Assembly: GCA_025936825.1 (NCBI GenBank)
Contig: JAICSO010000002.1
Location: 186,001-250,000, forward strand
Length of the DNA stretch: 64,000 nucleotides
From: Terriglobales bacterium
Lineage (GTDB): Bacteria; Acidobacteriota; Terriglobia; Terriglobales; Acidobacteriaceae
Direction: 5' to 3'
Under the pieces are notes generated by a model that did no database searches, was not told where the DNA came from, and worked only from the letters and a program-made list of their open reading frames with translations. The translations under genes and the position numbers were made by a program. Positions 8,740 to 17,362 of this stretch are shown here, one piece after another. Numbering within the stretch: position 1 is the stretch's first letter; the number at the start of each line of letters is the position of its first letter.

Positions 8740-8985
8740 CTACTCCTCAAGCGAATACCGAAATTCTTCAATAACCGGATTGGTCAGCACTTCGCGGGCG
8801 ATCTTTCCGATCTCAGCTTCCGCATCGTTGCGGCTCAACCCACCATCGAGGATGATCTCGAAATATTTGCCTTGCCGCACGTCCTGCAGGCCCTTGTAAC
8901 CCATTTTGTTGAGGGCGCCTTGAATGGTTTTGCCTTGGGGATCCAAAACGCTCCGCTTCAGCGACACGTACACGAATGCTTTCAT
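8740..8985 (-). CDS. purS: Phosphoribosylformylglycinamidine synthase subunit PurS
   Basis: This 81-residue small subunit belongs to the three-part FGAM synthase (PurS-PurQ-PurL) of purine biosynthesis. The sequence MKAFVYVSLKRSVLDPQGKT and VRQGKYFEIILDG match the ferredoxin-like PurS fold, and YKGLQDVRQGKY is characteristic. The start at 8985 (MKAFVYV) is chosen over the upstream codon at 9009 because the family begins there. purQ and purL are not in the window, so the complex is encoded at separate loci. It lies just upstream of glmS on the same strand, so both glutamine-using pathways could be co-transcribed. Confidence 0.95.
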   Translation of the reverse strand: MKAFVYVSLKRSVLDPQGKTIQGALNKMGYKGLQDVRQGKYFEIILDGGLSRNDAEAEIGKIAREVLTNPVIEEFRYSLEE

Positions 8986-9215
8986 GGGGATGCGGTCATT
9001 ATACGGCAACCCTGGTTAGGTTCTTCTAATGACCAAAGTTTTCAGCCCACGAGGCCAATTTCCACCCGACGCGTCCGATTTTGGGAATCAGCAATCACCG
9101 TGTCCCCGCTTTGTTCTTAAACCTTCAATGACAAATTAGTTCCCAAAACGGCTCAGTTCCGGAATACAATTCGTGCAACGTAACTTTGCATCGAGGGGAG
9201 ATTGGGAATGCAGCG
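8986..9215. other. Divergent intergenic region
   Basis: It separates purS (leftward) from the sigma-54 activator (rightward). I find no clear sigma-54 or sigma-70 consensus and no repeats. GGGA at 9204-9207 gives a modest ribosome binding site for ATG 9216. Confidence 0.4.
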
Positions 9216-11279
9216 ATGCAAAGTCGCTCAGGGGATCCAGCAGGTGTAAACCAGCATCGGCTAGACGAGGGGATTGAATTTTGGGCAAAGCTGGCCGCAA
9301 CCCCTTCTTCCGCCGAACAGCCGCCTCTTTTTGCGCTCGTTTCCGAGTTTCTCGCTCGTCTTCAGCAGACTCTCCCGTTCGATCACTGTGCCTTCAGCTT
9401 TTTCGATCCCATCCGGCAAGTGGTCGCAGTGGTCTTCGAGTCGGGTAAATTTCGGTTTCCTCGAGAAGTGTGGGTGAATCCCAACTCACTCGGCCTGGTG
9501 CTCCAGCATCAGCTCGCGATCGAGGTTCACGACACCCATTCGGATACGCAATTTCCGGATCTAAATGTGTTGGCAGAAGACGCGGGTTTTCGCTCGTTCC
9601 GCGTGGTCCCGTTGAGTACCCATGCTCGCAGGCTTGGCACACTGGGAGTGGCCCGACGGCAGCCAGGCACGTTTTCCGACGAGGAGGCGCGCAAGCTTGA
9701 TCAAGCGGCCGAATTGGTCGCGCTGGTCCTGGAAAACGCCTTCATGACCGAGGTTCTGTGCGACGAAAAGAAACGCCTCGAAACGCTGTTGGATATCACC
9801 ACCGCGTTAATGTCCAGCCTTGATGTTCACAAATTGCTCCAGGATATTTCGAGTCTTCTACAGCCTCTGGTGAGCCAGGATTTCACACACTTGGCGCTGT
9901 ACGATGCCGGTACCGGAACAATGAAGCACCACATCCTGGACTCCACAACCGGTTCACCGAACGAAATACAGGAGAGCATTGTGCCCATGGGCGACTGCCC
10001 CACCGGAATCGCATTCACTCGTGGCGAGAGTATTCAGTTCACCCAGTCGGAGCTGCATCTCATTGGATCTTCGTTTTCCCAAGCTCTGGTTGCCGCTGGA
10101 GTTCGCACCGTATCATGTTTTCCCCTGATCAGCCGAGGCCGCAAATTCGGTGCTCTGGGACTGGCCTCGACCCGCAACGGTCACTGTTCCCAAGCGGACC
10201 TGATGCTACTCACGCAGATCGCGGCGCAAGTCGCCATCGCCATTGATAACGCTCGTGCCCATGAAGAAATTGCCCAGCTCAAGGACCGTCTCTCCAAAGA
10301 AAAACTCTACCTCGAAGACGAGATTCGATCGGAGCACAATTTCGGGGAAGTTGTGGGCAACAGTACCGCTCTGCGCCAGGTATTGAAGCAGGTGGAAATC
10401 GCGGCGCCCAGCGATGCCACAGTTCTGATTCTGGGCGAAACCGGCACTGGCAAAGAGTTGATTGCCCGTGCCCTGCATCGACTCAGTGCCAGGCGCGATA
10501 ACAATTTCATCAAGCTCAACTGTGCTGCTATCCCCACCGGCCTGCTCGAGAGCGAGTTGTTTGGGCACGAGAAAGGCGCGTTCACCGGCGCAATCAGTCA
10601 GAAGATCGGAAGGCTCGAGTTGGCCGATAAAGGGACGGTATTCCTCGACGAAATTGGGGAGATTCCTTTGGAGCTCCAGCCCAAACTCCTGCGTGCGTTG
10701 CAGGATCAGGAATTTGAACGCCTGGGTGGAGTGCGTACGATCAAGGTTAACGTCCGTGTGATCGCGGCGACAAATCGTAATCTCGACACAGCCGTAAATG
10801 AACATCAGTTTCGCCGAGATCTGTACTATCGGTTGAATGTCTTCCCCCTTCGACTGCCGGCTCTGCGCGACCGGACGGGGGATATTCCTTTACTTGTACG
10901 CTACTTCGTGCAGAAATTTGCACGCCGGATGGGCAAGAGGATCGAATCCATCCCCGCTGACGTCATACAAGAGTTGGAGCGGTGGCATTGGCCGGGCAAT
11001 ATTCGCGAGCTCGAGAATTTCCTGGAGCGATCTGTGATCCTCACTCAGGGGACAGTTCTCTATGCACCGATGGCGGAGTTGCGCATGGCATCGCCGGATC
11101 GAAACATCACTGGCACACTAGAGGACATTGAGCGCGAACACATCCTGCGCACATTGCGCGAAGCGGGCGGCGTGATTGCCGGAGTCACTGGAGCAGCGGC
11201 ACGCCTGGGAATGAAGCGGAGCACACTTCAGTCCCGCATGCAGAAACTCGGGATCACCCGACAGCAATACGCGGGGTAA
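9216..11279 (+). CDS. GAF-domain sigma-54-dependent transcriptional activator (FhlA-like)
   Basis: This 687-residue bacterial enhancer-binding protein remodels sigma-54 RNA polymerase with ATP. There are two GAF sensory domains (about residues 40-180 and 190-350), then an AAA+ domain with Walker A GETGTGKE (about 407), canonical GAFTGA loop (about 453), Walker B TVFLDEIGE, and the arginine-finger region FRRDLYYRLNVFPLRLP. A Fis-type helix-turn-helix (GAAARLGMKRSTLQSRMQKL) ends the protein. It is not a response regulator; the GAF domains should bind a small ligand. The start is ATG 9216 rather than the in-frame TTG 9186. It precedes the minor-pilin operon on the same strand and may control it, although no good sigma-54 promoter is seen there. 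Confidence 0.93.
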   Translation: MQSRSGDPAGVNQHRLDEGIEFWAKLAATPSSAEQPPLFALVSEFLARLQQTLPFDHCAFSFFDPIRQVVAVVFESGKFRFPREVWVNPNSLGLVLQHQLAIEVHDTHSDTQFPDLNVLAEDAGFRSFRVVPLSTHARRLGTLGVARRQPGTFSDEEARKLDQAAELVALVLENAFMTEVLCDEKKRLETLLDITTALMSSLDVHKLLQDISSLLQPLVSQDFTHLALYDAGTGTMKHHILDSTTGSPNEIQESIVPMGDCPTGIAFTRGESIQFTQSELHLIGSSFSQALVAAGVRTVSCFPLISRGRKFGALGLASTRNGHCSQADLMLLTQIAAQVAIAIDNARAHEEIAQLKDRLSKEKLYLEDEIRSEHNFGEVVGNSTALRQVLKQVEIAAPSDATVLILGETGTGKELIARALHRLSARRDNNFIKLNCAAIPTGLLESELFGHEKGAFTGAISQKIGRLELADKGTVFLDEIGEIPLELQPKLLRALQDQEFERLGGVRTIKVNVRVIAATNRNLDTAVNEHQFRRDLYYRLNVFPLRLPALRDRTGDIPLLVRYFVQKFARRMGKRIESIPADVIQELERWHWPGNIRELENFLERSVILTQGTVLYAPMAELRMASPDRNITGTLEDIEREHILRTLREAGGVIAGVTGAAARLGMKRSTLQSRMQKLGITRQQYAG

Positions 11280-11533
11280 CATTACCAATTGCCCCCTTCG
11301 ATCACGCGATCCTCCAATCAATTTTTCAAAACTGTCCTCCTTCCAATACTCTTCCCGAGAACAACTCAAACTCCTTTTCTGAGTACAGATTAACCATCAT
11401 TACCACGGACTGAGTAACCAGCCGCAACAGTATCTGTGTAACTTTCGTTCACGCCCTCTTTTGCTTAACTTTTCCACAAGCAGGCAACACTAAGGCTTCC
11501 GCAGCTGTTCCGCTGGCGGAACTTACGCAAACT

Positions 11534-12100
11534 ATGTTGACGACTTTTACAGAATTGCAGGAAACGTCAGGCGCAGCCGCAACTGCGCGGTTCACCGCTG
11601 GCAAATCCCGCGCTGACATTTCAGTGACGGCTAAGTCGGCGGGACTCAGCCTGCCGGAACTCATGATCGGAATGGCAGTCGCCGCTATTCTCACGGCCAT
11701 GTCTGTTCCCGTGGTGAACAGCACCATGTCGCGCATGCGCATGAATTCCGCCGTGAGCTCAATCAGCACCGCGATTTCGAAGGCCCGCTATCAATCCATC
11801 CGCAATAGCGACATTTACACACTGGCCATCAACGTTCCGCAAAACACCTACGTCGTGACTGACGTGAGCACGAACGTCGCGAACACCGCGGTGCCGCTGC
11901 CGAACACCGTTGCGATCAATGGCGGGAACTCGGCGGTATTTACGTACACGCTTTGCCCGAACGGGACCGTCTACGGAGCAGGTGGAACGTGTACGAACAA
12001 TACGAACGCTCCGCCAGCTTTGACTGTTACTTATTCGCAGCTGCAAACCAATATCGCTGTATCCACGGTGGGAAATGTCTCAACAACTGTCATCCACTAA
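11534..12100 (+). CDS. Type IV pilus minor pilin, FimT/GspH-like
   Basis: This is a 188-residue class III signal-peptide protein. The prepilin peptidase site is AKSAG|LSLPELMIGMAVAAI (Glu5 conserved), followed by the hydrophobic N-terminal helix and a small globular domain with Asn/Thr-rich strands. The 37-residue leader from ATG 11534 is unusually long. GTG 11624 would give a normal 7-residue leader, so the true start may be there; neither has a strong ribosome binding site. It is first in a four-gene minor-pilin operon and overlaps pilV by 26 nt. In this family FimT/GspH subunits sit at the pilus tip or bind DNA. Confidence 0.85.
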   Translation: MLTTFTELQETSGAAATARFTAGKSRADISVTAKSAGLSLPELMIGMAVAAILTAMSVPVVNSTMSRMRMNSAVSSISTAISKARYQSIRNSDIYTLAINVPQNTYVVTDVSTNVANTAVPLPNTVAINGGNSAVFTYTLCPNGTVYGAGGTCTNNTNAPPALTVTYSQLQTNIAVSTVGNVSTTVIH

Positions 12101-12698
12101 CCGTCGAAGCGCGGGCTTTACGCTGATTGAGGTGCTGGTCTCGATGGCTGTCCTGACCATTGGCTTAATCGGAATGGCTGCGATGGTGTGCAGCACCATG
12201 GTCTTTGGCACCAATGCCAAATACATGAACATGGCCAACGTCCTGGCTTCGGAAAAGCTGGACAACTTGAACAAGTGGCCGTCGACCGACCCCAACGTAG
12301 CTGCGGGAGGGAGCTTGGCCGGGCCGTCCACGTGCGCAGCTGGCGATACCTATTGCGACCAAGTGACGGTTTCCGAGACGTCAGGCGCTGACTACATTAC
12401 ACAAACGCAAATCGTTTTCGACCCAGTGACAAATACCAGCAATCCGGTCACGACCACGATCGTCCACACCAGCGCCGGTTGTGTCGACACGCCTGCGAAC
12501 TGCGGTGTACCGAGTCCGACGGGCGGAGGTTCGACGTTTACTCGCCGTTGGCAGATCACCGCGAACCCGGTCATTACCGATGCTGCCGGCAATCCCGCAA
12601 CCGTCACCGGAGCGCGAAGAATTACGGTCGTTGTCTCTCTGGCAAACAACGTCTCTAAGCAGCCGGTTTCTTTTCAGATGAGCATGGTGCGCCCGTGA
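12075..12698 (+). CDS. pilV: Type IV pilus modification protein PilV-like minor pilin
   Basis: This encodes 207 residues. The prepilin motif RRSAG|FTLIEVLVSMAVLTIGLIGMAA is classic PilV: short basic leader, Glu5, and the TIGLIGMA segment. The rest is a Thr/Ser-rich globular domain with two Cys pairs (GPSTCAAGDTYC and GCVDTPANC) that may form disulfides. It overlaps the FimT gene upstream and the PilW start downstream, indicating translational coupling in the operon. It is likely a minor subunit priming pilus assembly. Confidence 0.9.
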   Translation: MSQQLSSTNRRSAGFTLIEVLVSMAVLTIGLIGMAAMVCSTMVFGTNAKYMNMANVLASEKLDNLNKWPSTDPNVAAGGSLAGPSTCAAGDTYCDQVTVSETSGADYITQTQIVFDPVTNTSNPVTTTIVHTSAGCVDTPANCGVPSPTGGGSTFTRRWQITANPVITDAAGNPATVTGARRITVVVSLANNVSKQPVSFQMSMVRP

Positions 12699-13993
12699 AG
12701 AGGATCAATGTTATGGAGAATCGCAGAAGCAAAGGCTTTTCGATTTTCGAGATGCTGGTGGCAATGGCCGTTTTTATGATCGTCGCCAGCGCGGCCTTCT
12801 CTCTGTTCAACAAGCATCTTGCCATGATTACGGAACAGCAGAGCCTCTCAGGCGTGAACATCGGTATGCGAAACGCGATGTCACAGCTGGAACTTGATCT
12901 GGCTGCGGCGGGTCCGAATCTTTTCAGCAGCGTGCAGCCAACGGGCAGCCCGGTTCAACCCTTTTCGTTAGGGGTCGTAATTCGAAATAACACGCCTGCG
13001 GGCGCCGGCGCTTGTGCCCCGAACGCCAATTGGTCATATCCAACCAACCAGGCCTGCTTTGATTCGATGACGCTTCTACAACCCAAACCGTGCAATTCTG
13101 CGGGAGGCACAACCGCGCCGGTGCTGGTCACAAACGATCCTGGTCAGTCCGGTACCGCCATCCTCAACAGCTCCAATGTCTTCGTCACAGACCTGAATCC
13201 AGGTGCCGTTCTCGCCAATGACGTCCAGTGCTTCAAGAAAAACGACGAAGTTCTGTTTGTGCAAGTGGCGTCGGGGACGCTGCTGGCCTGCGATCCATCC
13301 CAGCCAGCTGTGCTGTCCACATACTGCATGGGTGTTGTACAGCTTACGCAGGACGCCAACACCGCCGGTGCGAATGGCATCAGGCTGCAACATAATCCGA
13401 CCGGTGGTGGAACCGATGCTGCCGGAGATCCGCTGAACATCGTCTTCAACTCCTCCGGTTCAAACAACTTCGCGAAGACCAACGGTTTCTCTTACGCCTT
13501 TGACGCAACCGGGGGAACTTACGTAGTCGACCTGGGCGATGGCTCTCAAGACATCACTTATTCCGTGCTGACCAGTGCCACCGATCCGACCAACGACCAG
13601 CTGGTCCGCTGCAATGGCGCAACCTGCACCGCTGCCAACGCGCAAGTGTTGACCGACCAGGTCATCGGTTTCAAGATTGGCGCCATTCTCTGGGACAACG
13701 CCAAGACAAACGCGACCGACGACGCGAATTATTTTTACGACTCAAGCAAGTACTGCACCGATGCGATCGCCGGCGCCGATTGCAGCACAACACCCCCGCC
13801 AGCAAACGATGTGAACGATTTCACATTGATCCGCGCGGTCCGAGTTTCCATGATTGCCCGCACGGTTCCCCACGCCAACTCGCCCGCGCTCACGAATTTT
13901 AAGAACGGGTTTGATGGCGGCCCGTATCTGGTCCAGCAGGGATCCGTGTCGGTCGACCTGCGCAGCATTACCAACAGTGACATTCTTGACTGA
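12695..13993 (+). CDS. pilW: Type IV pilus assembly PilW-like minor pilin
   Basis: This encodes 432 residues. The prepilin site is RRSKG|FSIFEMLVAMAVFMIVASA, with Glu5 and a hydrophobic helix; a long Cys-containing globular domain follows. GTG 12695 overlaps the pilV stop. ATG 12713 (AAGAGG 9 nt upstream) is an alternative giving a shorter leader. The globular part (VRVSMIARTVPH near the C-terminus) is typical of PilW. It is third in the minor-pilin operon, 25 bp before pilX. Confidence 0.9.
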   Translation: MKRINVMENRRSKGFSIFEMLVAMAVFMIVASAAFSLFNKHLAMITEQQSLSGVNIGMRNAMSQLELDLAAAGPNLFSSVQPTGSPVQPFSLGVVIRNNTPAGAGACAPNANWSYPTNQACFDSMTLLQPKPCNSAGGTTAPVLVTNDPGQSGTAILNSSNVFVTDLNPGAVLANDVQCFKKNDEVLFVQVASGTLLACDPSQPAVLSTYCMGVVQLTQDANTAGANGIRLQHNPTGGGTDAAGDPLNIVFNSSGSNNFAKTNGFSYAFDATGGTYVVDLGDGSQDITYSVLTSATDPTNDQLVRCNGATCTAANAQVLTDQVIGFKIGAILWDNAKTNATDDANYFYDSSKYCTDAIAGADCSTTPPPANDVNDFTLIRAVRVSMIARTVPHANSPALTNFKNGFDGGPYLVQQGSVSVDLRSITNSDILD

Positions 13994-14018
13994 AGCTGTG
14001 AACGTTGGAGGCAAAGCC

Positions 14019-16007
14019 GTGAAACACGCTTACAAAATATCGCGCAAATCGGCGGTCACACCAATAGTTGCCGAAAGCGGAGCTGCATTGATCATCACGC
14101 TGCTTCTGTTGGCCCTGCTCGGCGCTGCCAGCATTGCTGCCGTCGTGCTGGTCTCCTCCGACACCATGATCAACGGCTACTATCGCAACTACCGCGGATC
14201 CTTCTACGCTGCTGATTCCGGCACCAACGTGGTTGTTGAAGCAATCAAGAATTCCATCACCGCTGCCGCCACTGCCACCGCCAACCCTCCGTTGACAGTT
14301 GGTGGTGCGGCTATCCCCACGCAGGCGGGCGTTTGGGCGACGGCCCTTGCCTATCCGAATGGAATGGCGAGTTCCTACACGCCTTACCAGAATTCGTTCT
14401 ACACCGTGGGCGATCCAGGTTCATGGAAGGGAAGTTTTCAGTTGCTGAACGCGAATCCAAATGGCAACGCGATTCTGGGAACACCACAGTTCCAGGTTGC
14501 GCCTGCTGACGCGAAAACTTGTCTGCCGATCACCGCGTCGACCTGTGGAGCGAGTGCGACTCCAAACGCTAAGAATTACGCGTGGACATTCGTGTATCCG
14601 TACACCATCACGGTTCACGGAAAGTCCTACGGAAGCGAATCTGAAGAGATTACCCAGACCGGAACGATCGTGTACACCAGCGTGTCCGGAAACGCCGCCG
14701 TAGGGGGACCGCCGAGTTTCTCCAAGTGGGGAGCTTTCATTACCAACTTCGGCGATTGCCAGGGTCCTCTAGTCCCCGGCACTATGACAGGTCCATTCTT
14801 CACCGACGGCCAGTGGAACTTCGGCAGCTACACCAATCCCGGTTATACCTTTACGGGATCGGTGGCCCAGGTCGGTGCGAACGTAAGCTGGTGGTCCAAC
14901 AATAAATGTTCGGATTCGGCATCTGCTCCGAAAGGTTTCAAGCAACCGACATTCCAGAGCGGATTTCAAACCGGTGCAAACCCGGTTATTCCTCCGAGCA
15001 ATACTTACAACCAGGCGCAAGCCGTGTTGGACGGAAAAGGCGATCCGCCATGCACCGCAACTCCTTGCCCAGTGGACCCAGCGCCAACCCAAACGCAGCT
15101 CAGCCAAACGCTCAGGAACATCAACGGTACTTCGTATCCAAGCAGCGGCAGCGCTCCGAGCGGAGTGTACTTGCCCTGGTACACGAACTCATCCGGCCAG
15201 CGTGTTTATGGCAGCAATCCTGCCACTGGCGGCGATGGAGCGGGTGGCGGTTTCTACATCAACGGGAACGCATCCGTCGCTCTGACAGCCACGACCAGCA
15301 GTGGCCATCCCACGCAGACGTATACCATCACCCAAGGGAGCACGACCACGACGATTGTGGTCGACAACGTGGCGGGCACGACCACACTCACTTCCGGCAG
15401 CACGTCATTGTCCTTGCAAGGCGTCCCGAGTCAGTTAGATCCAAATACTGGACAGGCCGTCATCCAGACCGATCCTTCAGGCAGCGTTGTGGATCCAACG
15501 CTGGTTTATGTGAATGGCCAAGTCACCGGTATGAGCGGTACCGTCCAGAACAACACTGGGATTACCTTGGCGGCATCGAATAATATCAGCATCACCGGCG
15601 ACGTGACCTACTTGCAGTCGCCAGTGTCGGTTCCCGCGGATGTTCTGAACTCGTCGACGAATGCTGGAGTATTGGGAATATTCACCACCGGCAACATCAA
15701 TCTCTATCCTGACCCGAAAGGTAACCTGACGGTCAATGCGAGTATGGCGGCCATAGGTAGCGGGACGAGCGGATTCGCAACCCCCGGTGGCTCGATCAAC
15801 ACCTGGACCATCGTAGGTGGGCGTGCGGAAGACCAGGCACATTCGGTCAATATCAGCGCAGGAAACACTTACTACGATCAACGCTTCGCCAACAATTTCG
15901 GACCGCCATGGTTCCCCACTGCTGTACCTCAACCTGGAGAGTTGCCAACTTCTTCCTCTCAGACTGTTACGGTTACGCGAACTTCATGGCAAGAAGTGAA
16001 TCGCTAA
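14019..16007 (+). CDS. PilX-like minor pilin with a very long C-terminal domain
   Basis: The start GTG 14019 has an ideal ribosome binding site (GGAGG, 7 nt spacing), giving 662 residues. The N-terminus ESGAALIITLLLLALLGAAS with SSDTMINGYYRNYRGSFYAADSG matches the PilX N-terminal module (membrane helix without a strict prepilin Glu5). PilX of proteobacteria is only about 200 residues; here about 500 further residues of Gly/Thr/Ser/Asn-rich beta-type sequence follow. They contain CTATPCPVDPAPTQT and a C-terminal block NINLYPDPKGNLTVNASMAA resembling extracellular adhesin-like domains. No pilY1 is present in the window, so this long tail could supply a tip or adhesin function. Confidence 0.82.
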   Translation: MKHAYKISRKSAVTPIVAESGAALIITLLLLALLGAASIAAVVLVSSDTMINGYYRNYRGSFYAADSGTNVVVEAIKNSITAAATATANPPLTVGGAAIPTQAGVWATALAYPNGMASSYTPYQNSFYTVGDPGSWKGSFQLLNANPNGNAILGTPQFQVAPADAKTCLPITASTCGASATPNAKNYAWTFVYPYTITVHGKSYGSESEEITQTGTIVYTSVSGNAAVGGPPSFSKWGAFITNFGDCQGPLVPGTMTGPFFTDGQWNFGSYTNPGYTFTGSVAQVGANVSWWSNNKCSDSASAPKGFKQPTFQSGFQTGANPVIPPSNTYNQAQAVLDGKGDPPCTATPCPVDPAPTQTQLSQTLRNINGTSYPSSGSAPSGVYLPWYTNSSGQRVYGSNPATGGDGAGGGFYINGNASVALTATTSSGHPTQTYTITQGSTTTTIVVDNVAGTTTLTSGSTSLSLQGVPSQLDPNTGQAVIQTDPSGSVVDPTLVYVNGQVTGMSGTVQNNTGITLAASNNISITGDVTYLQSPVSVPADVLNSSTNAGVLGIFTTGNINLYPDPKGNLTVNASMAAIGSGTSGFATPGGSINTWTIVGGRAEDQAHSVNISAGNTYYDQRFANNFGPPWFPTAVPQPGELPTSSSQTVTVTRTSWQEVNR

Positions 16008-16043
16008 GGAACTCTGCCGGAAGGTTAAGTAGAGGCTGCGATT

Positions 16044-16071
16044 CGCATGCTGCCAAAATATCGGCAGCATG
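16044..16071. repeat. Perfect 10-bp hairpin downstream of the pilin operon
   Basis: GCATGCTGCC (16044-16053) and GGCAGCATGC (16062-16071) surround an 8-nt AT-rich loop, 36 bp after the pilX-like stop codon. It is a plausible transcript end or stabiliser. It lacks a T-tract. Confidence 0.6.
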
Positions 16072-16632
16072 CCGACGTCCCGGCACTCCAGAAAACTAAT
16101 CCAAACCCTCGCCGCTCGCCTTACCTGCTTTGGTGTGTACCACTTAAGCAGACGTACAGGTTTGGCATCCCCGTTGCACCTCATGTATCCAATCATTCTG
16201 CAAGGGTCAGGCGATCAGGAGAAAAGAAGACCTGTGCTTAGCGCCACGAGTACACCTTCTGCGCCCGTCTACGGGTTCGGTTGTCAGCCGAAGCCGGCAA
16301 CTGCACGGCGCTGCAAGCCGGGATTCGCCCGTCGTTGCTCCCGCACCGACATCTCGCCTTACCTGGACCCGCAATACCTTTTGCACTGCAGTTTCCGGTG
16401 GCATAACCATGCTGACAATACCGCGGGATGGGAGTTGGTCCAGGCCATGCGCTCTCGTGATCGCGGCGCTCGCGCCCTGGCAGCGGAACTATTTTCGCAG
16501 ACTGAGAACGGTCGATTGCTGGTGAGAGATCTCCGTCGCACGCGTAGCGGGTTGCGTGAAATCGCAGTCTCCACCGACGGAAAAGTCTGTTTCAAGAACC
16601 AGAACGACAACCAGAACCAGCTGGAGACTTCC
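16072..16632. other. Long leader upstream of the Crp/Fnr gene with an uninterrupted in-frame reading frame
   Basis: The 560 bp contain no stop in the frame of the downstream regulator back to 16069. The last third would encode SRDRGARALAAELFSQTENG and LLVRDLRRTRSGL, which look protein-like, while the first two thirds look random. Either a short coding stretch or an N-terminal extension exists here, or it is a structured leader. Several GC-rich stem-loops are possible around 16255-16345. I could not match a known riboswitch. Confidence 0.35.
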
Positions 16633-17343
16633 ATGAAGACGCCTTACGGCTTACAGATGATCGACGACTGCGACACCTGCACCTTGAAAAAGAGCGGCTG
16701 GTACTGTTCTCTCTCGGAAAACGTTGCCCGTACCCTTAGCCGGGCCTCACATCGCACCACATATCCTGGGGGAGCCATTCTCTGTGTGGAAGGCCAGGTA
16801 GCCCGCGGCGCTTTCATTTTGTGCTCAGGAAAAGTGAAGCTCACCACGACCTCGAAAGAAGGCAAGGTCCTGATCTTCAAAACGATCGCCCCCGGCGAGA
16901 CCATTGGCCTCAGTGCGATGATTTCCGGAGAGCCCTATCAGATGACCGCGGAGACTGTGGGGCCCTGCCTGATCAACTTTGTTGAAAGGGAAGCCCTCCT
17001 CCGGCTGATGGAGCAGAGTGGAGAACTGGGACTCCGCTCTGCCCTCGCCGTCAGCCGTGACTTCCAGGCCGCCTGCCGCGATGTCCACGACCTAATCCTT
17101 GCACGTTCCTCTTCGGAAAAACTGGCCCGGCTGTTGCTTTCTTGTGCGAGCCACGATGCTCCCAGCGAGCATGTCAGACTCCGCACGCCAGTCACACATG
17201 AGGAGATGGCGCAGAGGATCGGTGCCTCGCGCGAAACCGTCACCCGCCTCCTCAGTAATTTGAAAAAGCGGGACCTGATCAAACTCGAGGGATCGACCTG
17301 GGTGATCAAGAATCGCAATGCTCTCGAAGCAATGGCGGTATGA
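16633..17343 (+). CDS. Crp/Fnr-family transcriptional regulator with FNR-like cysteines
   Basis: From ATG 16633 (GGAG 6 nt upstream) the protein has 236 residues. It has a cyclic-nucleotide-binding-type beta barrel (PGGAILCVEGQVARGAFILC; APGETIGLSAMISGE), a dimerisation helix and a C-terminal winged helix (VTHEEMAQRIGASRETVTRL). Cys13, Cys16 and Cys25 (CxxC-x8-C) plus Cys112 in VGPCLINF lie where FNR has Cys20, 23, 29 and 122, suggesting a possible [4Fe-4S] oxygen or NO sensor. The recognition helix RETVTR is CRP-like (RETVGR) rather than FNR-like. Targets are unknown; the adjacent pilin operon is a candidate. Confidence 0.9.
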   Translation: MKTPYGLQMIDDCDTCTLKKSGWYCSLSENVARTLSRASHRTTYPGGAILCVEGQVARGAFILCSGKVKLTTTSKEGKVLIFKTIAPGETIGLSAMISGEPYQMTAETVGPCLINFVEREALLRLMEQSGELGLRSALAVSRDFQAACRDVHDLILARSSSEKLARLLLSCASHDAPSEHVRLRTPVTHEEMAQRIGASRETVTRLLSNLKKRDLIKLEGSTWVIKNRNALEAMAV

Positions 17344-17362
17344 CGCTGGTCGTTCTCGCAAC

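Noticed and set aside
11506-11534. Sigma-54 (GG-N10-GC) promoter before the pilin operon
   Set aside because: TGGC is present but the -12 part reads ACGC instead of TTGC and lies almost on the start codon, so it is too weak to claim.
16240-16345. c-di-GMP riboswitch before the Crp/Fnr gene
   Set aside because: Stem-loops are possible but the GEMM core (GGACGCAAAGCC-type) is absent.
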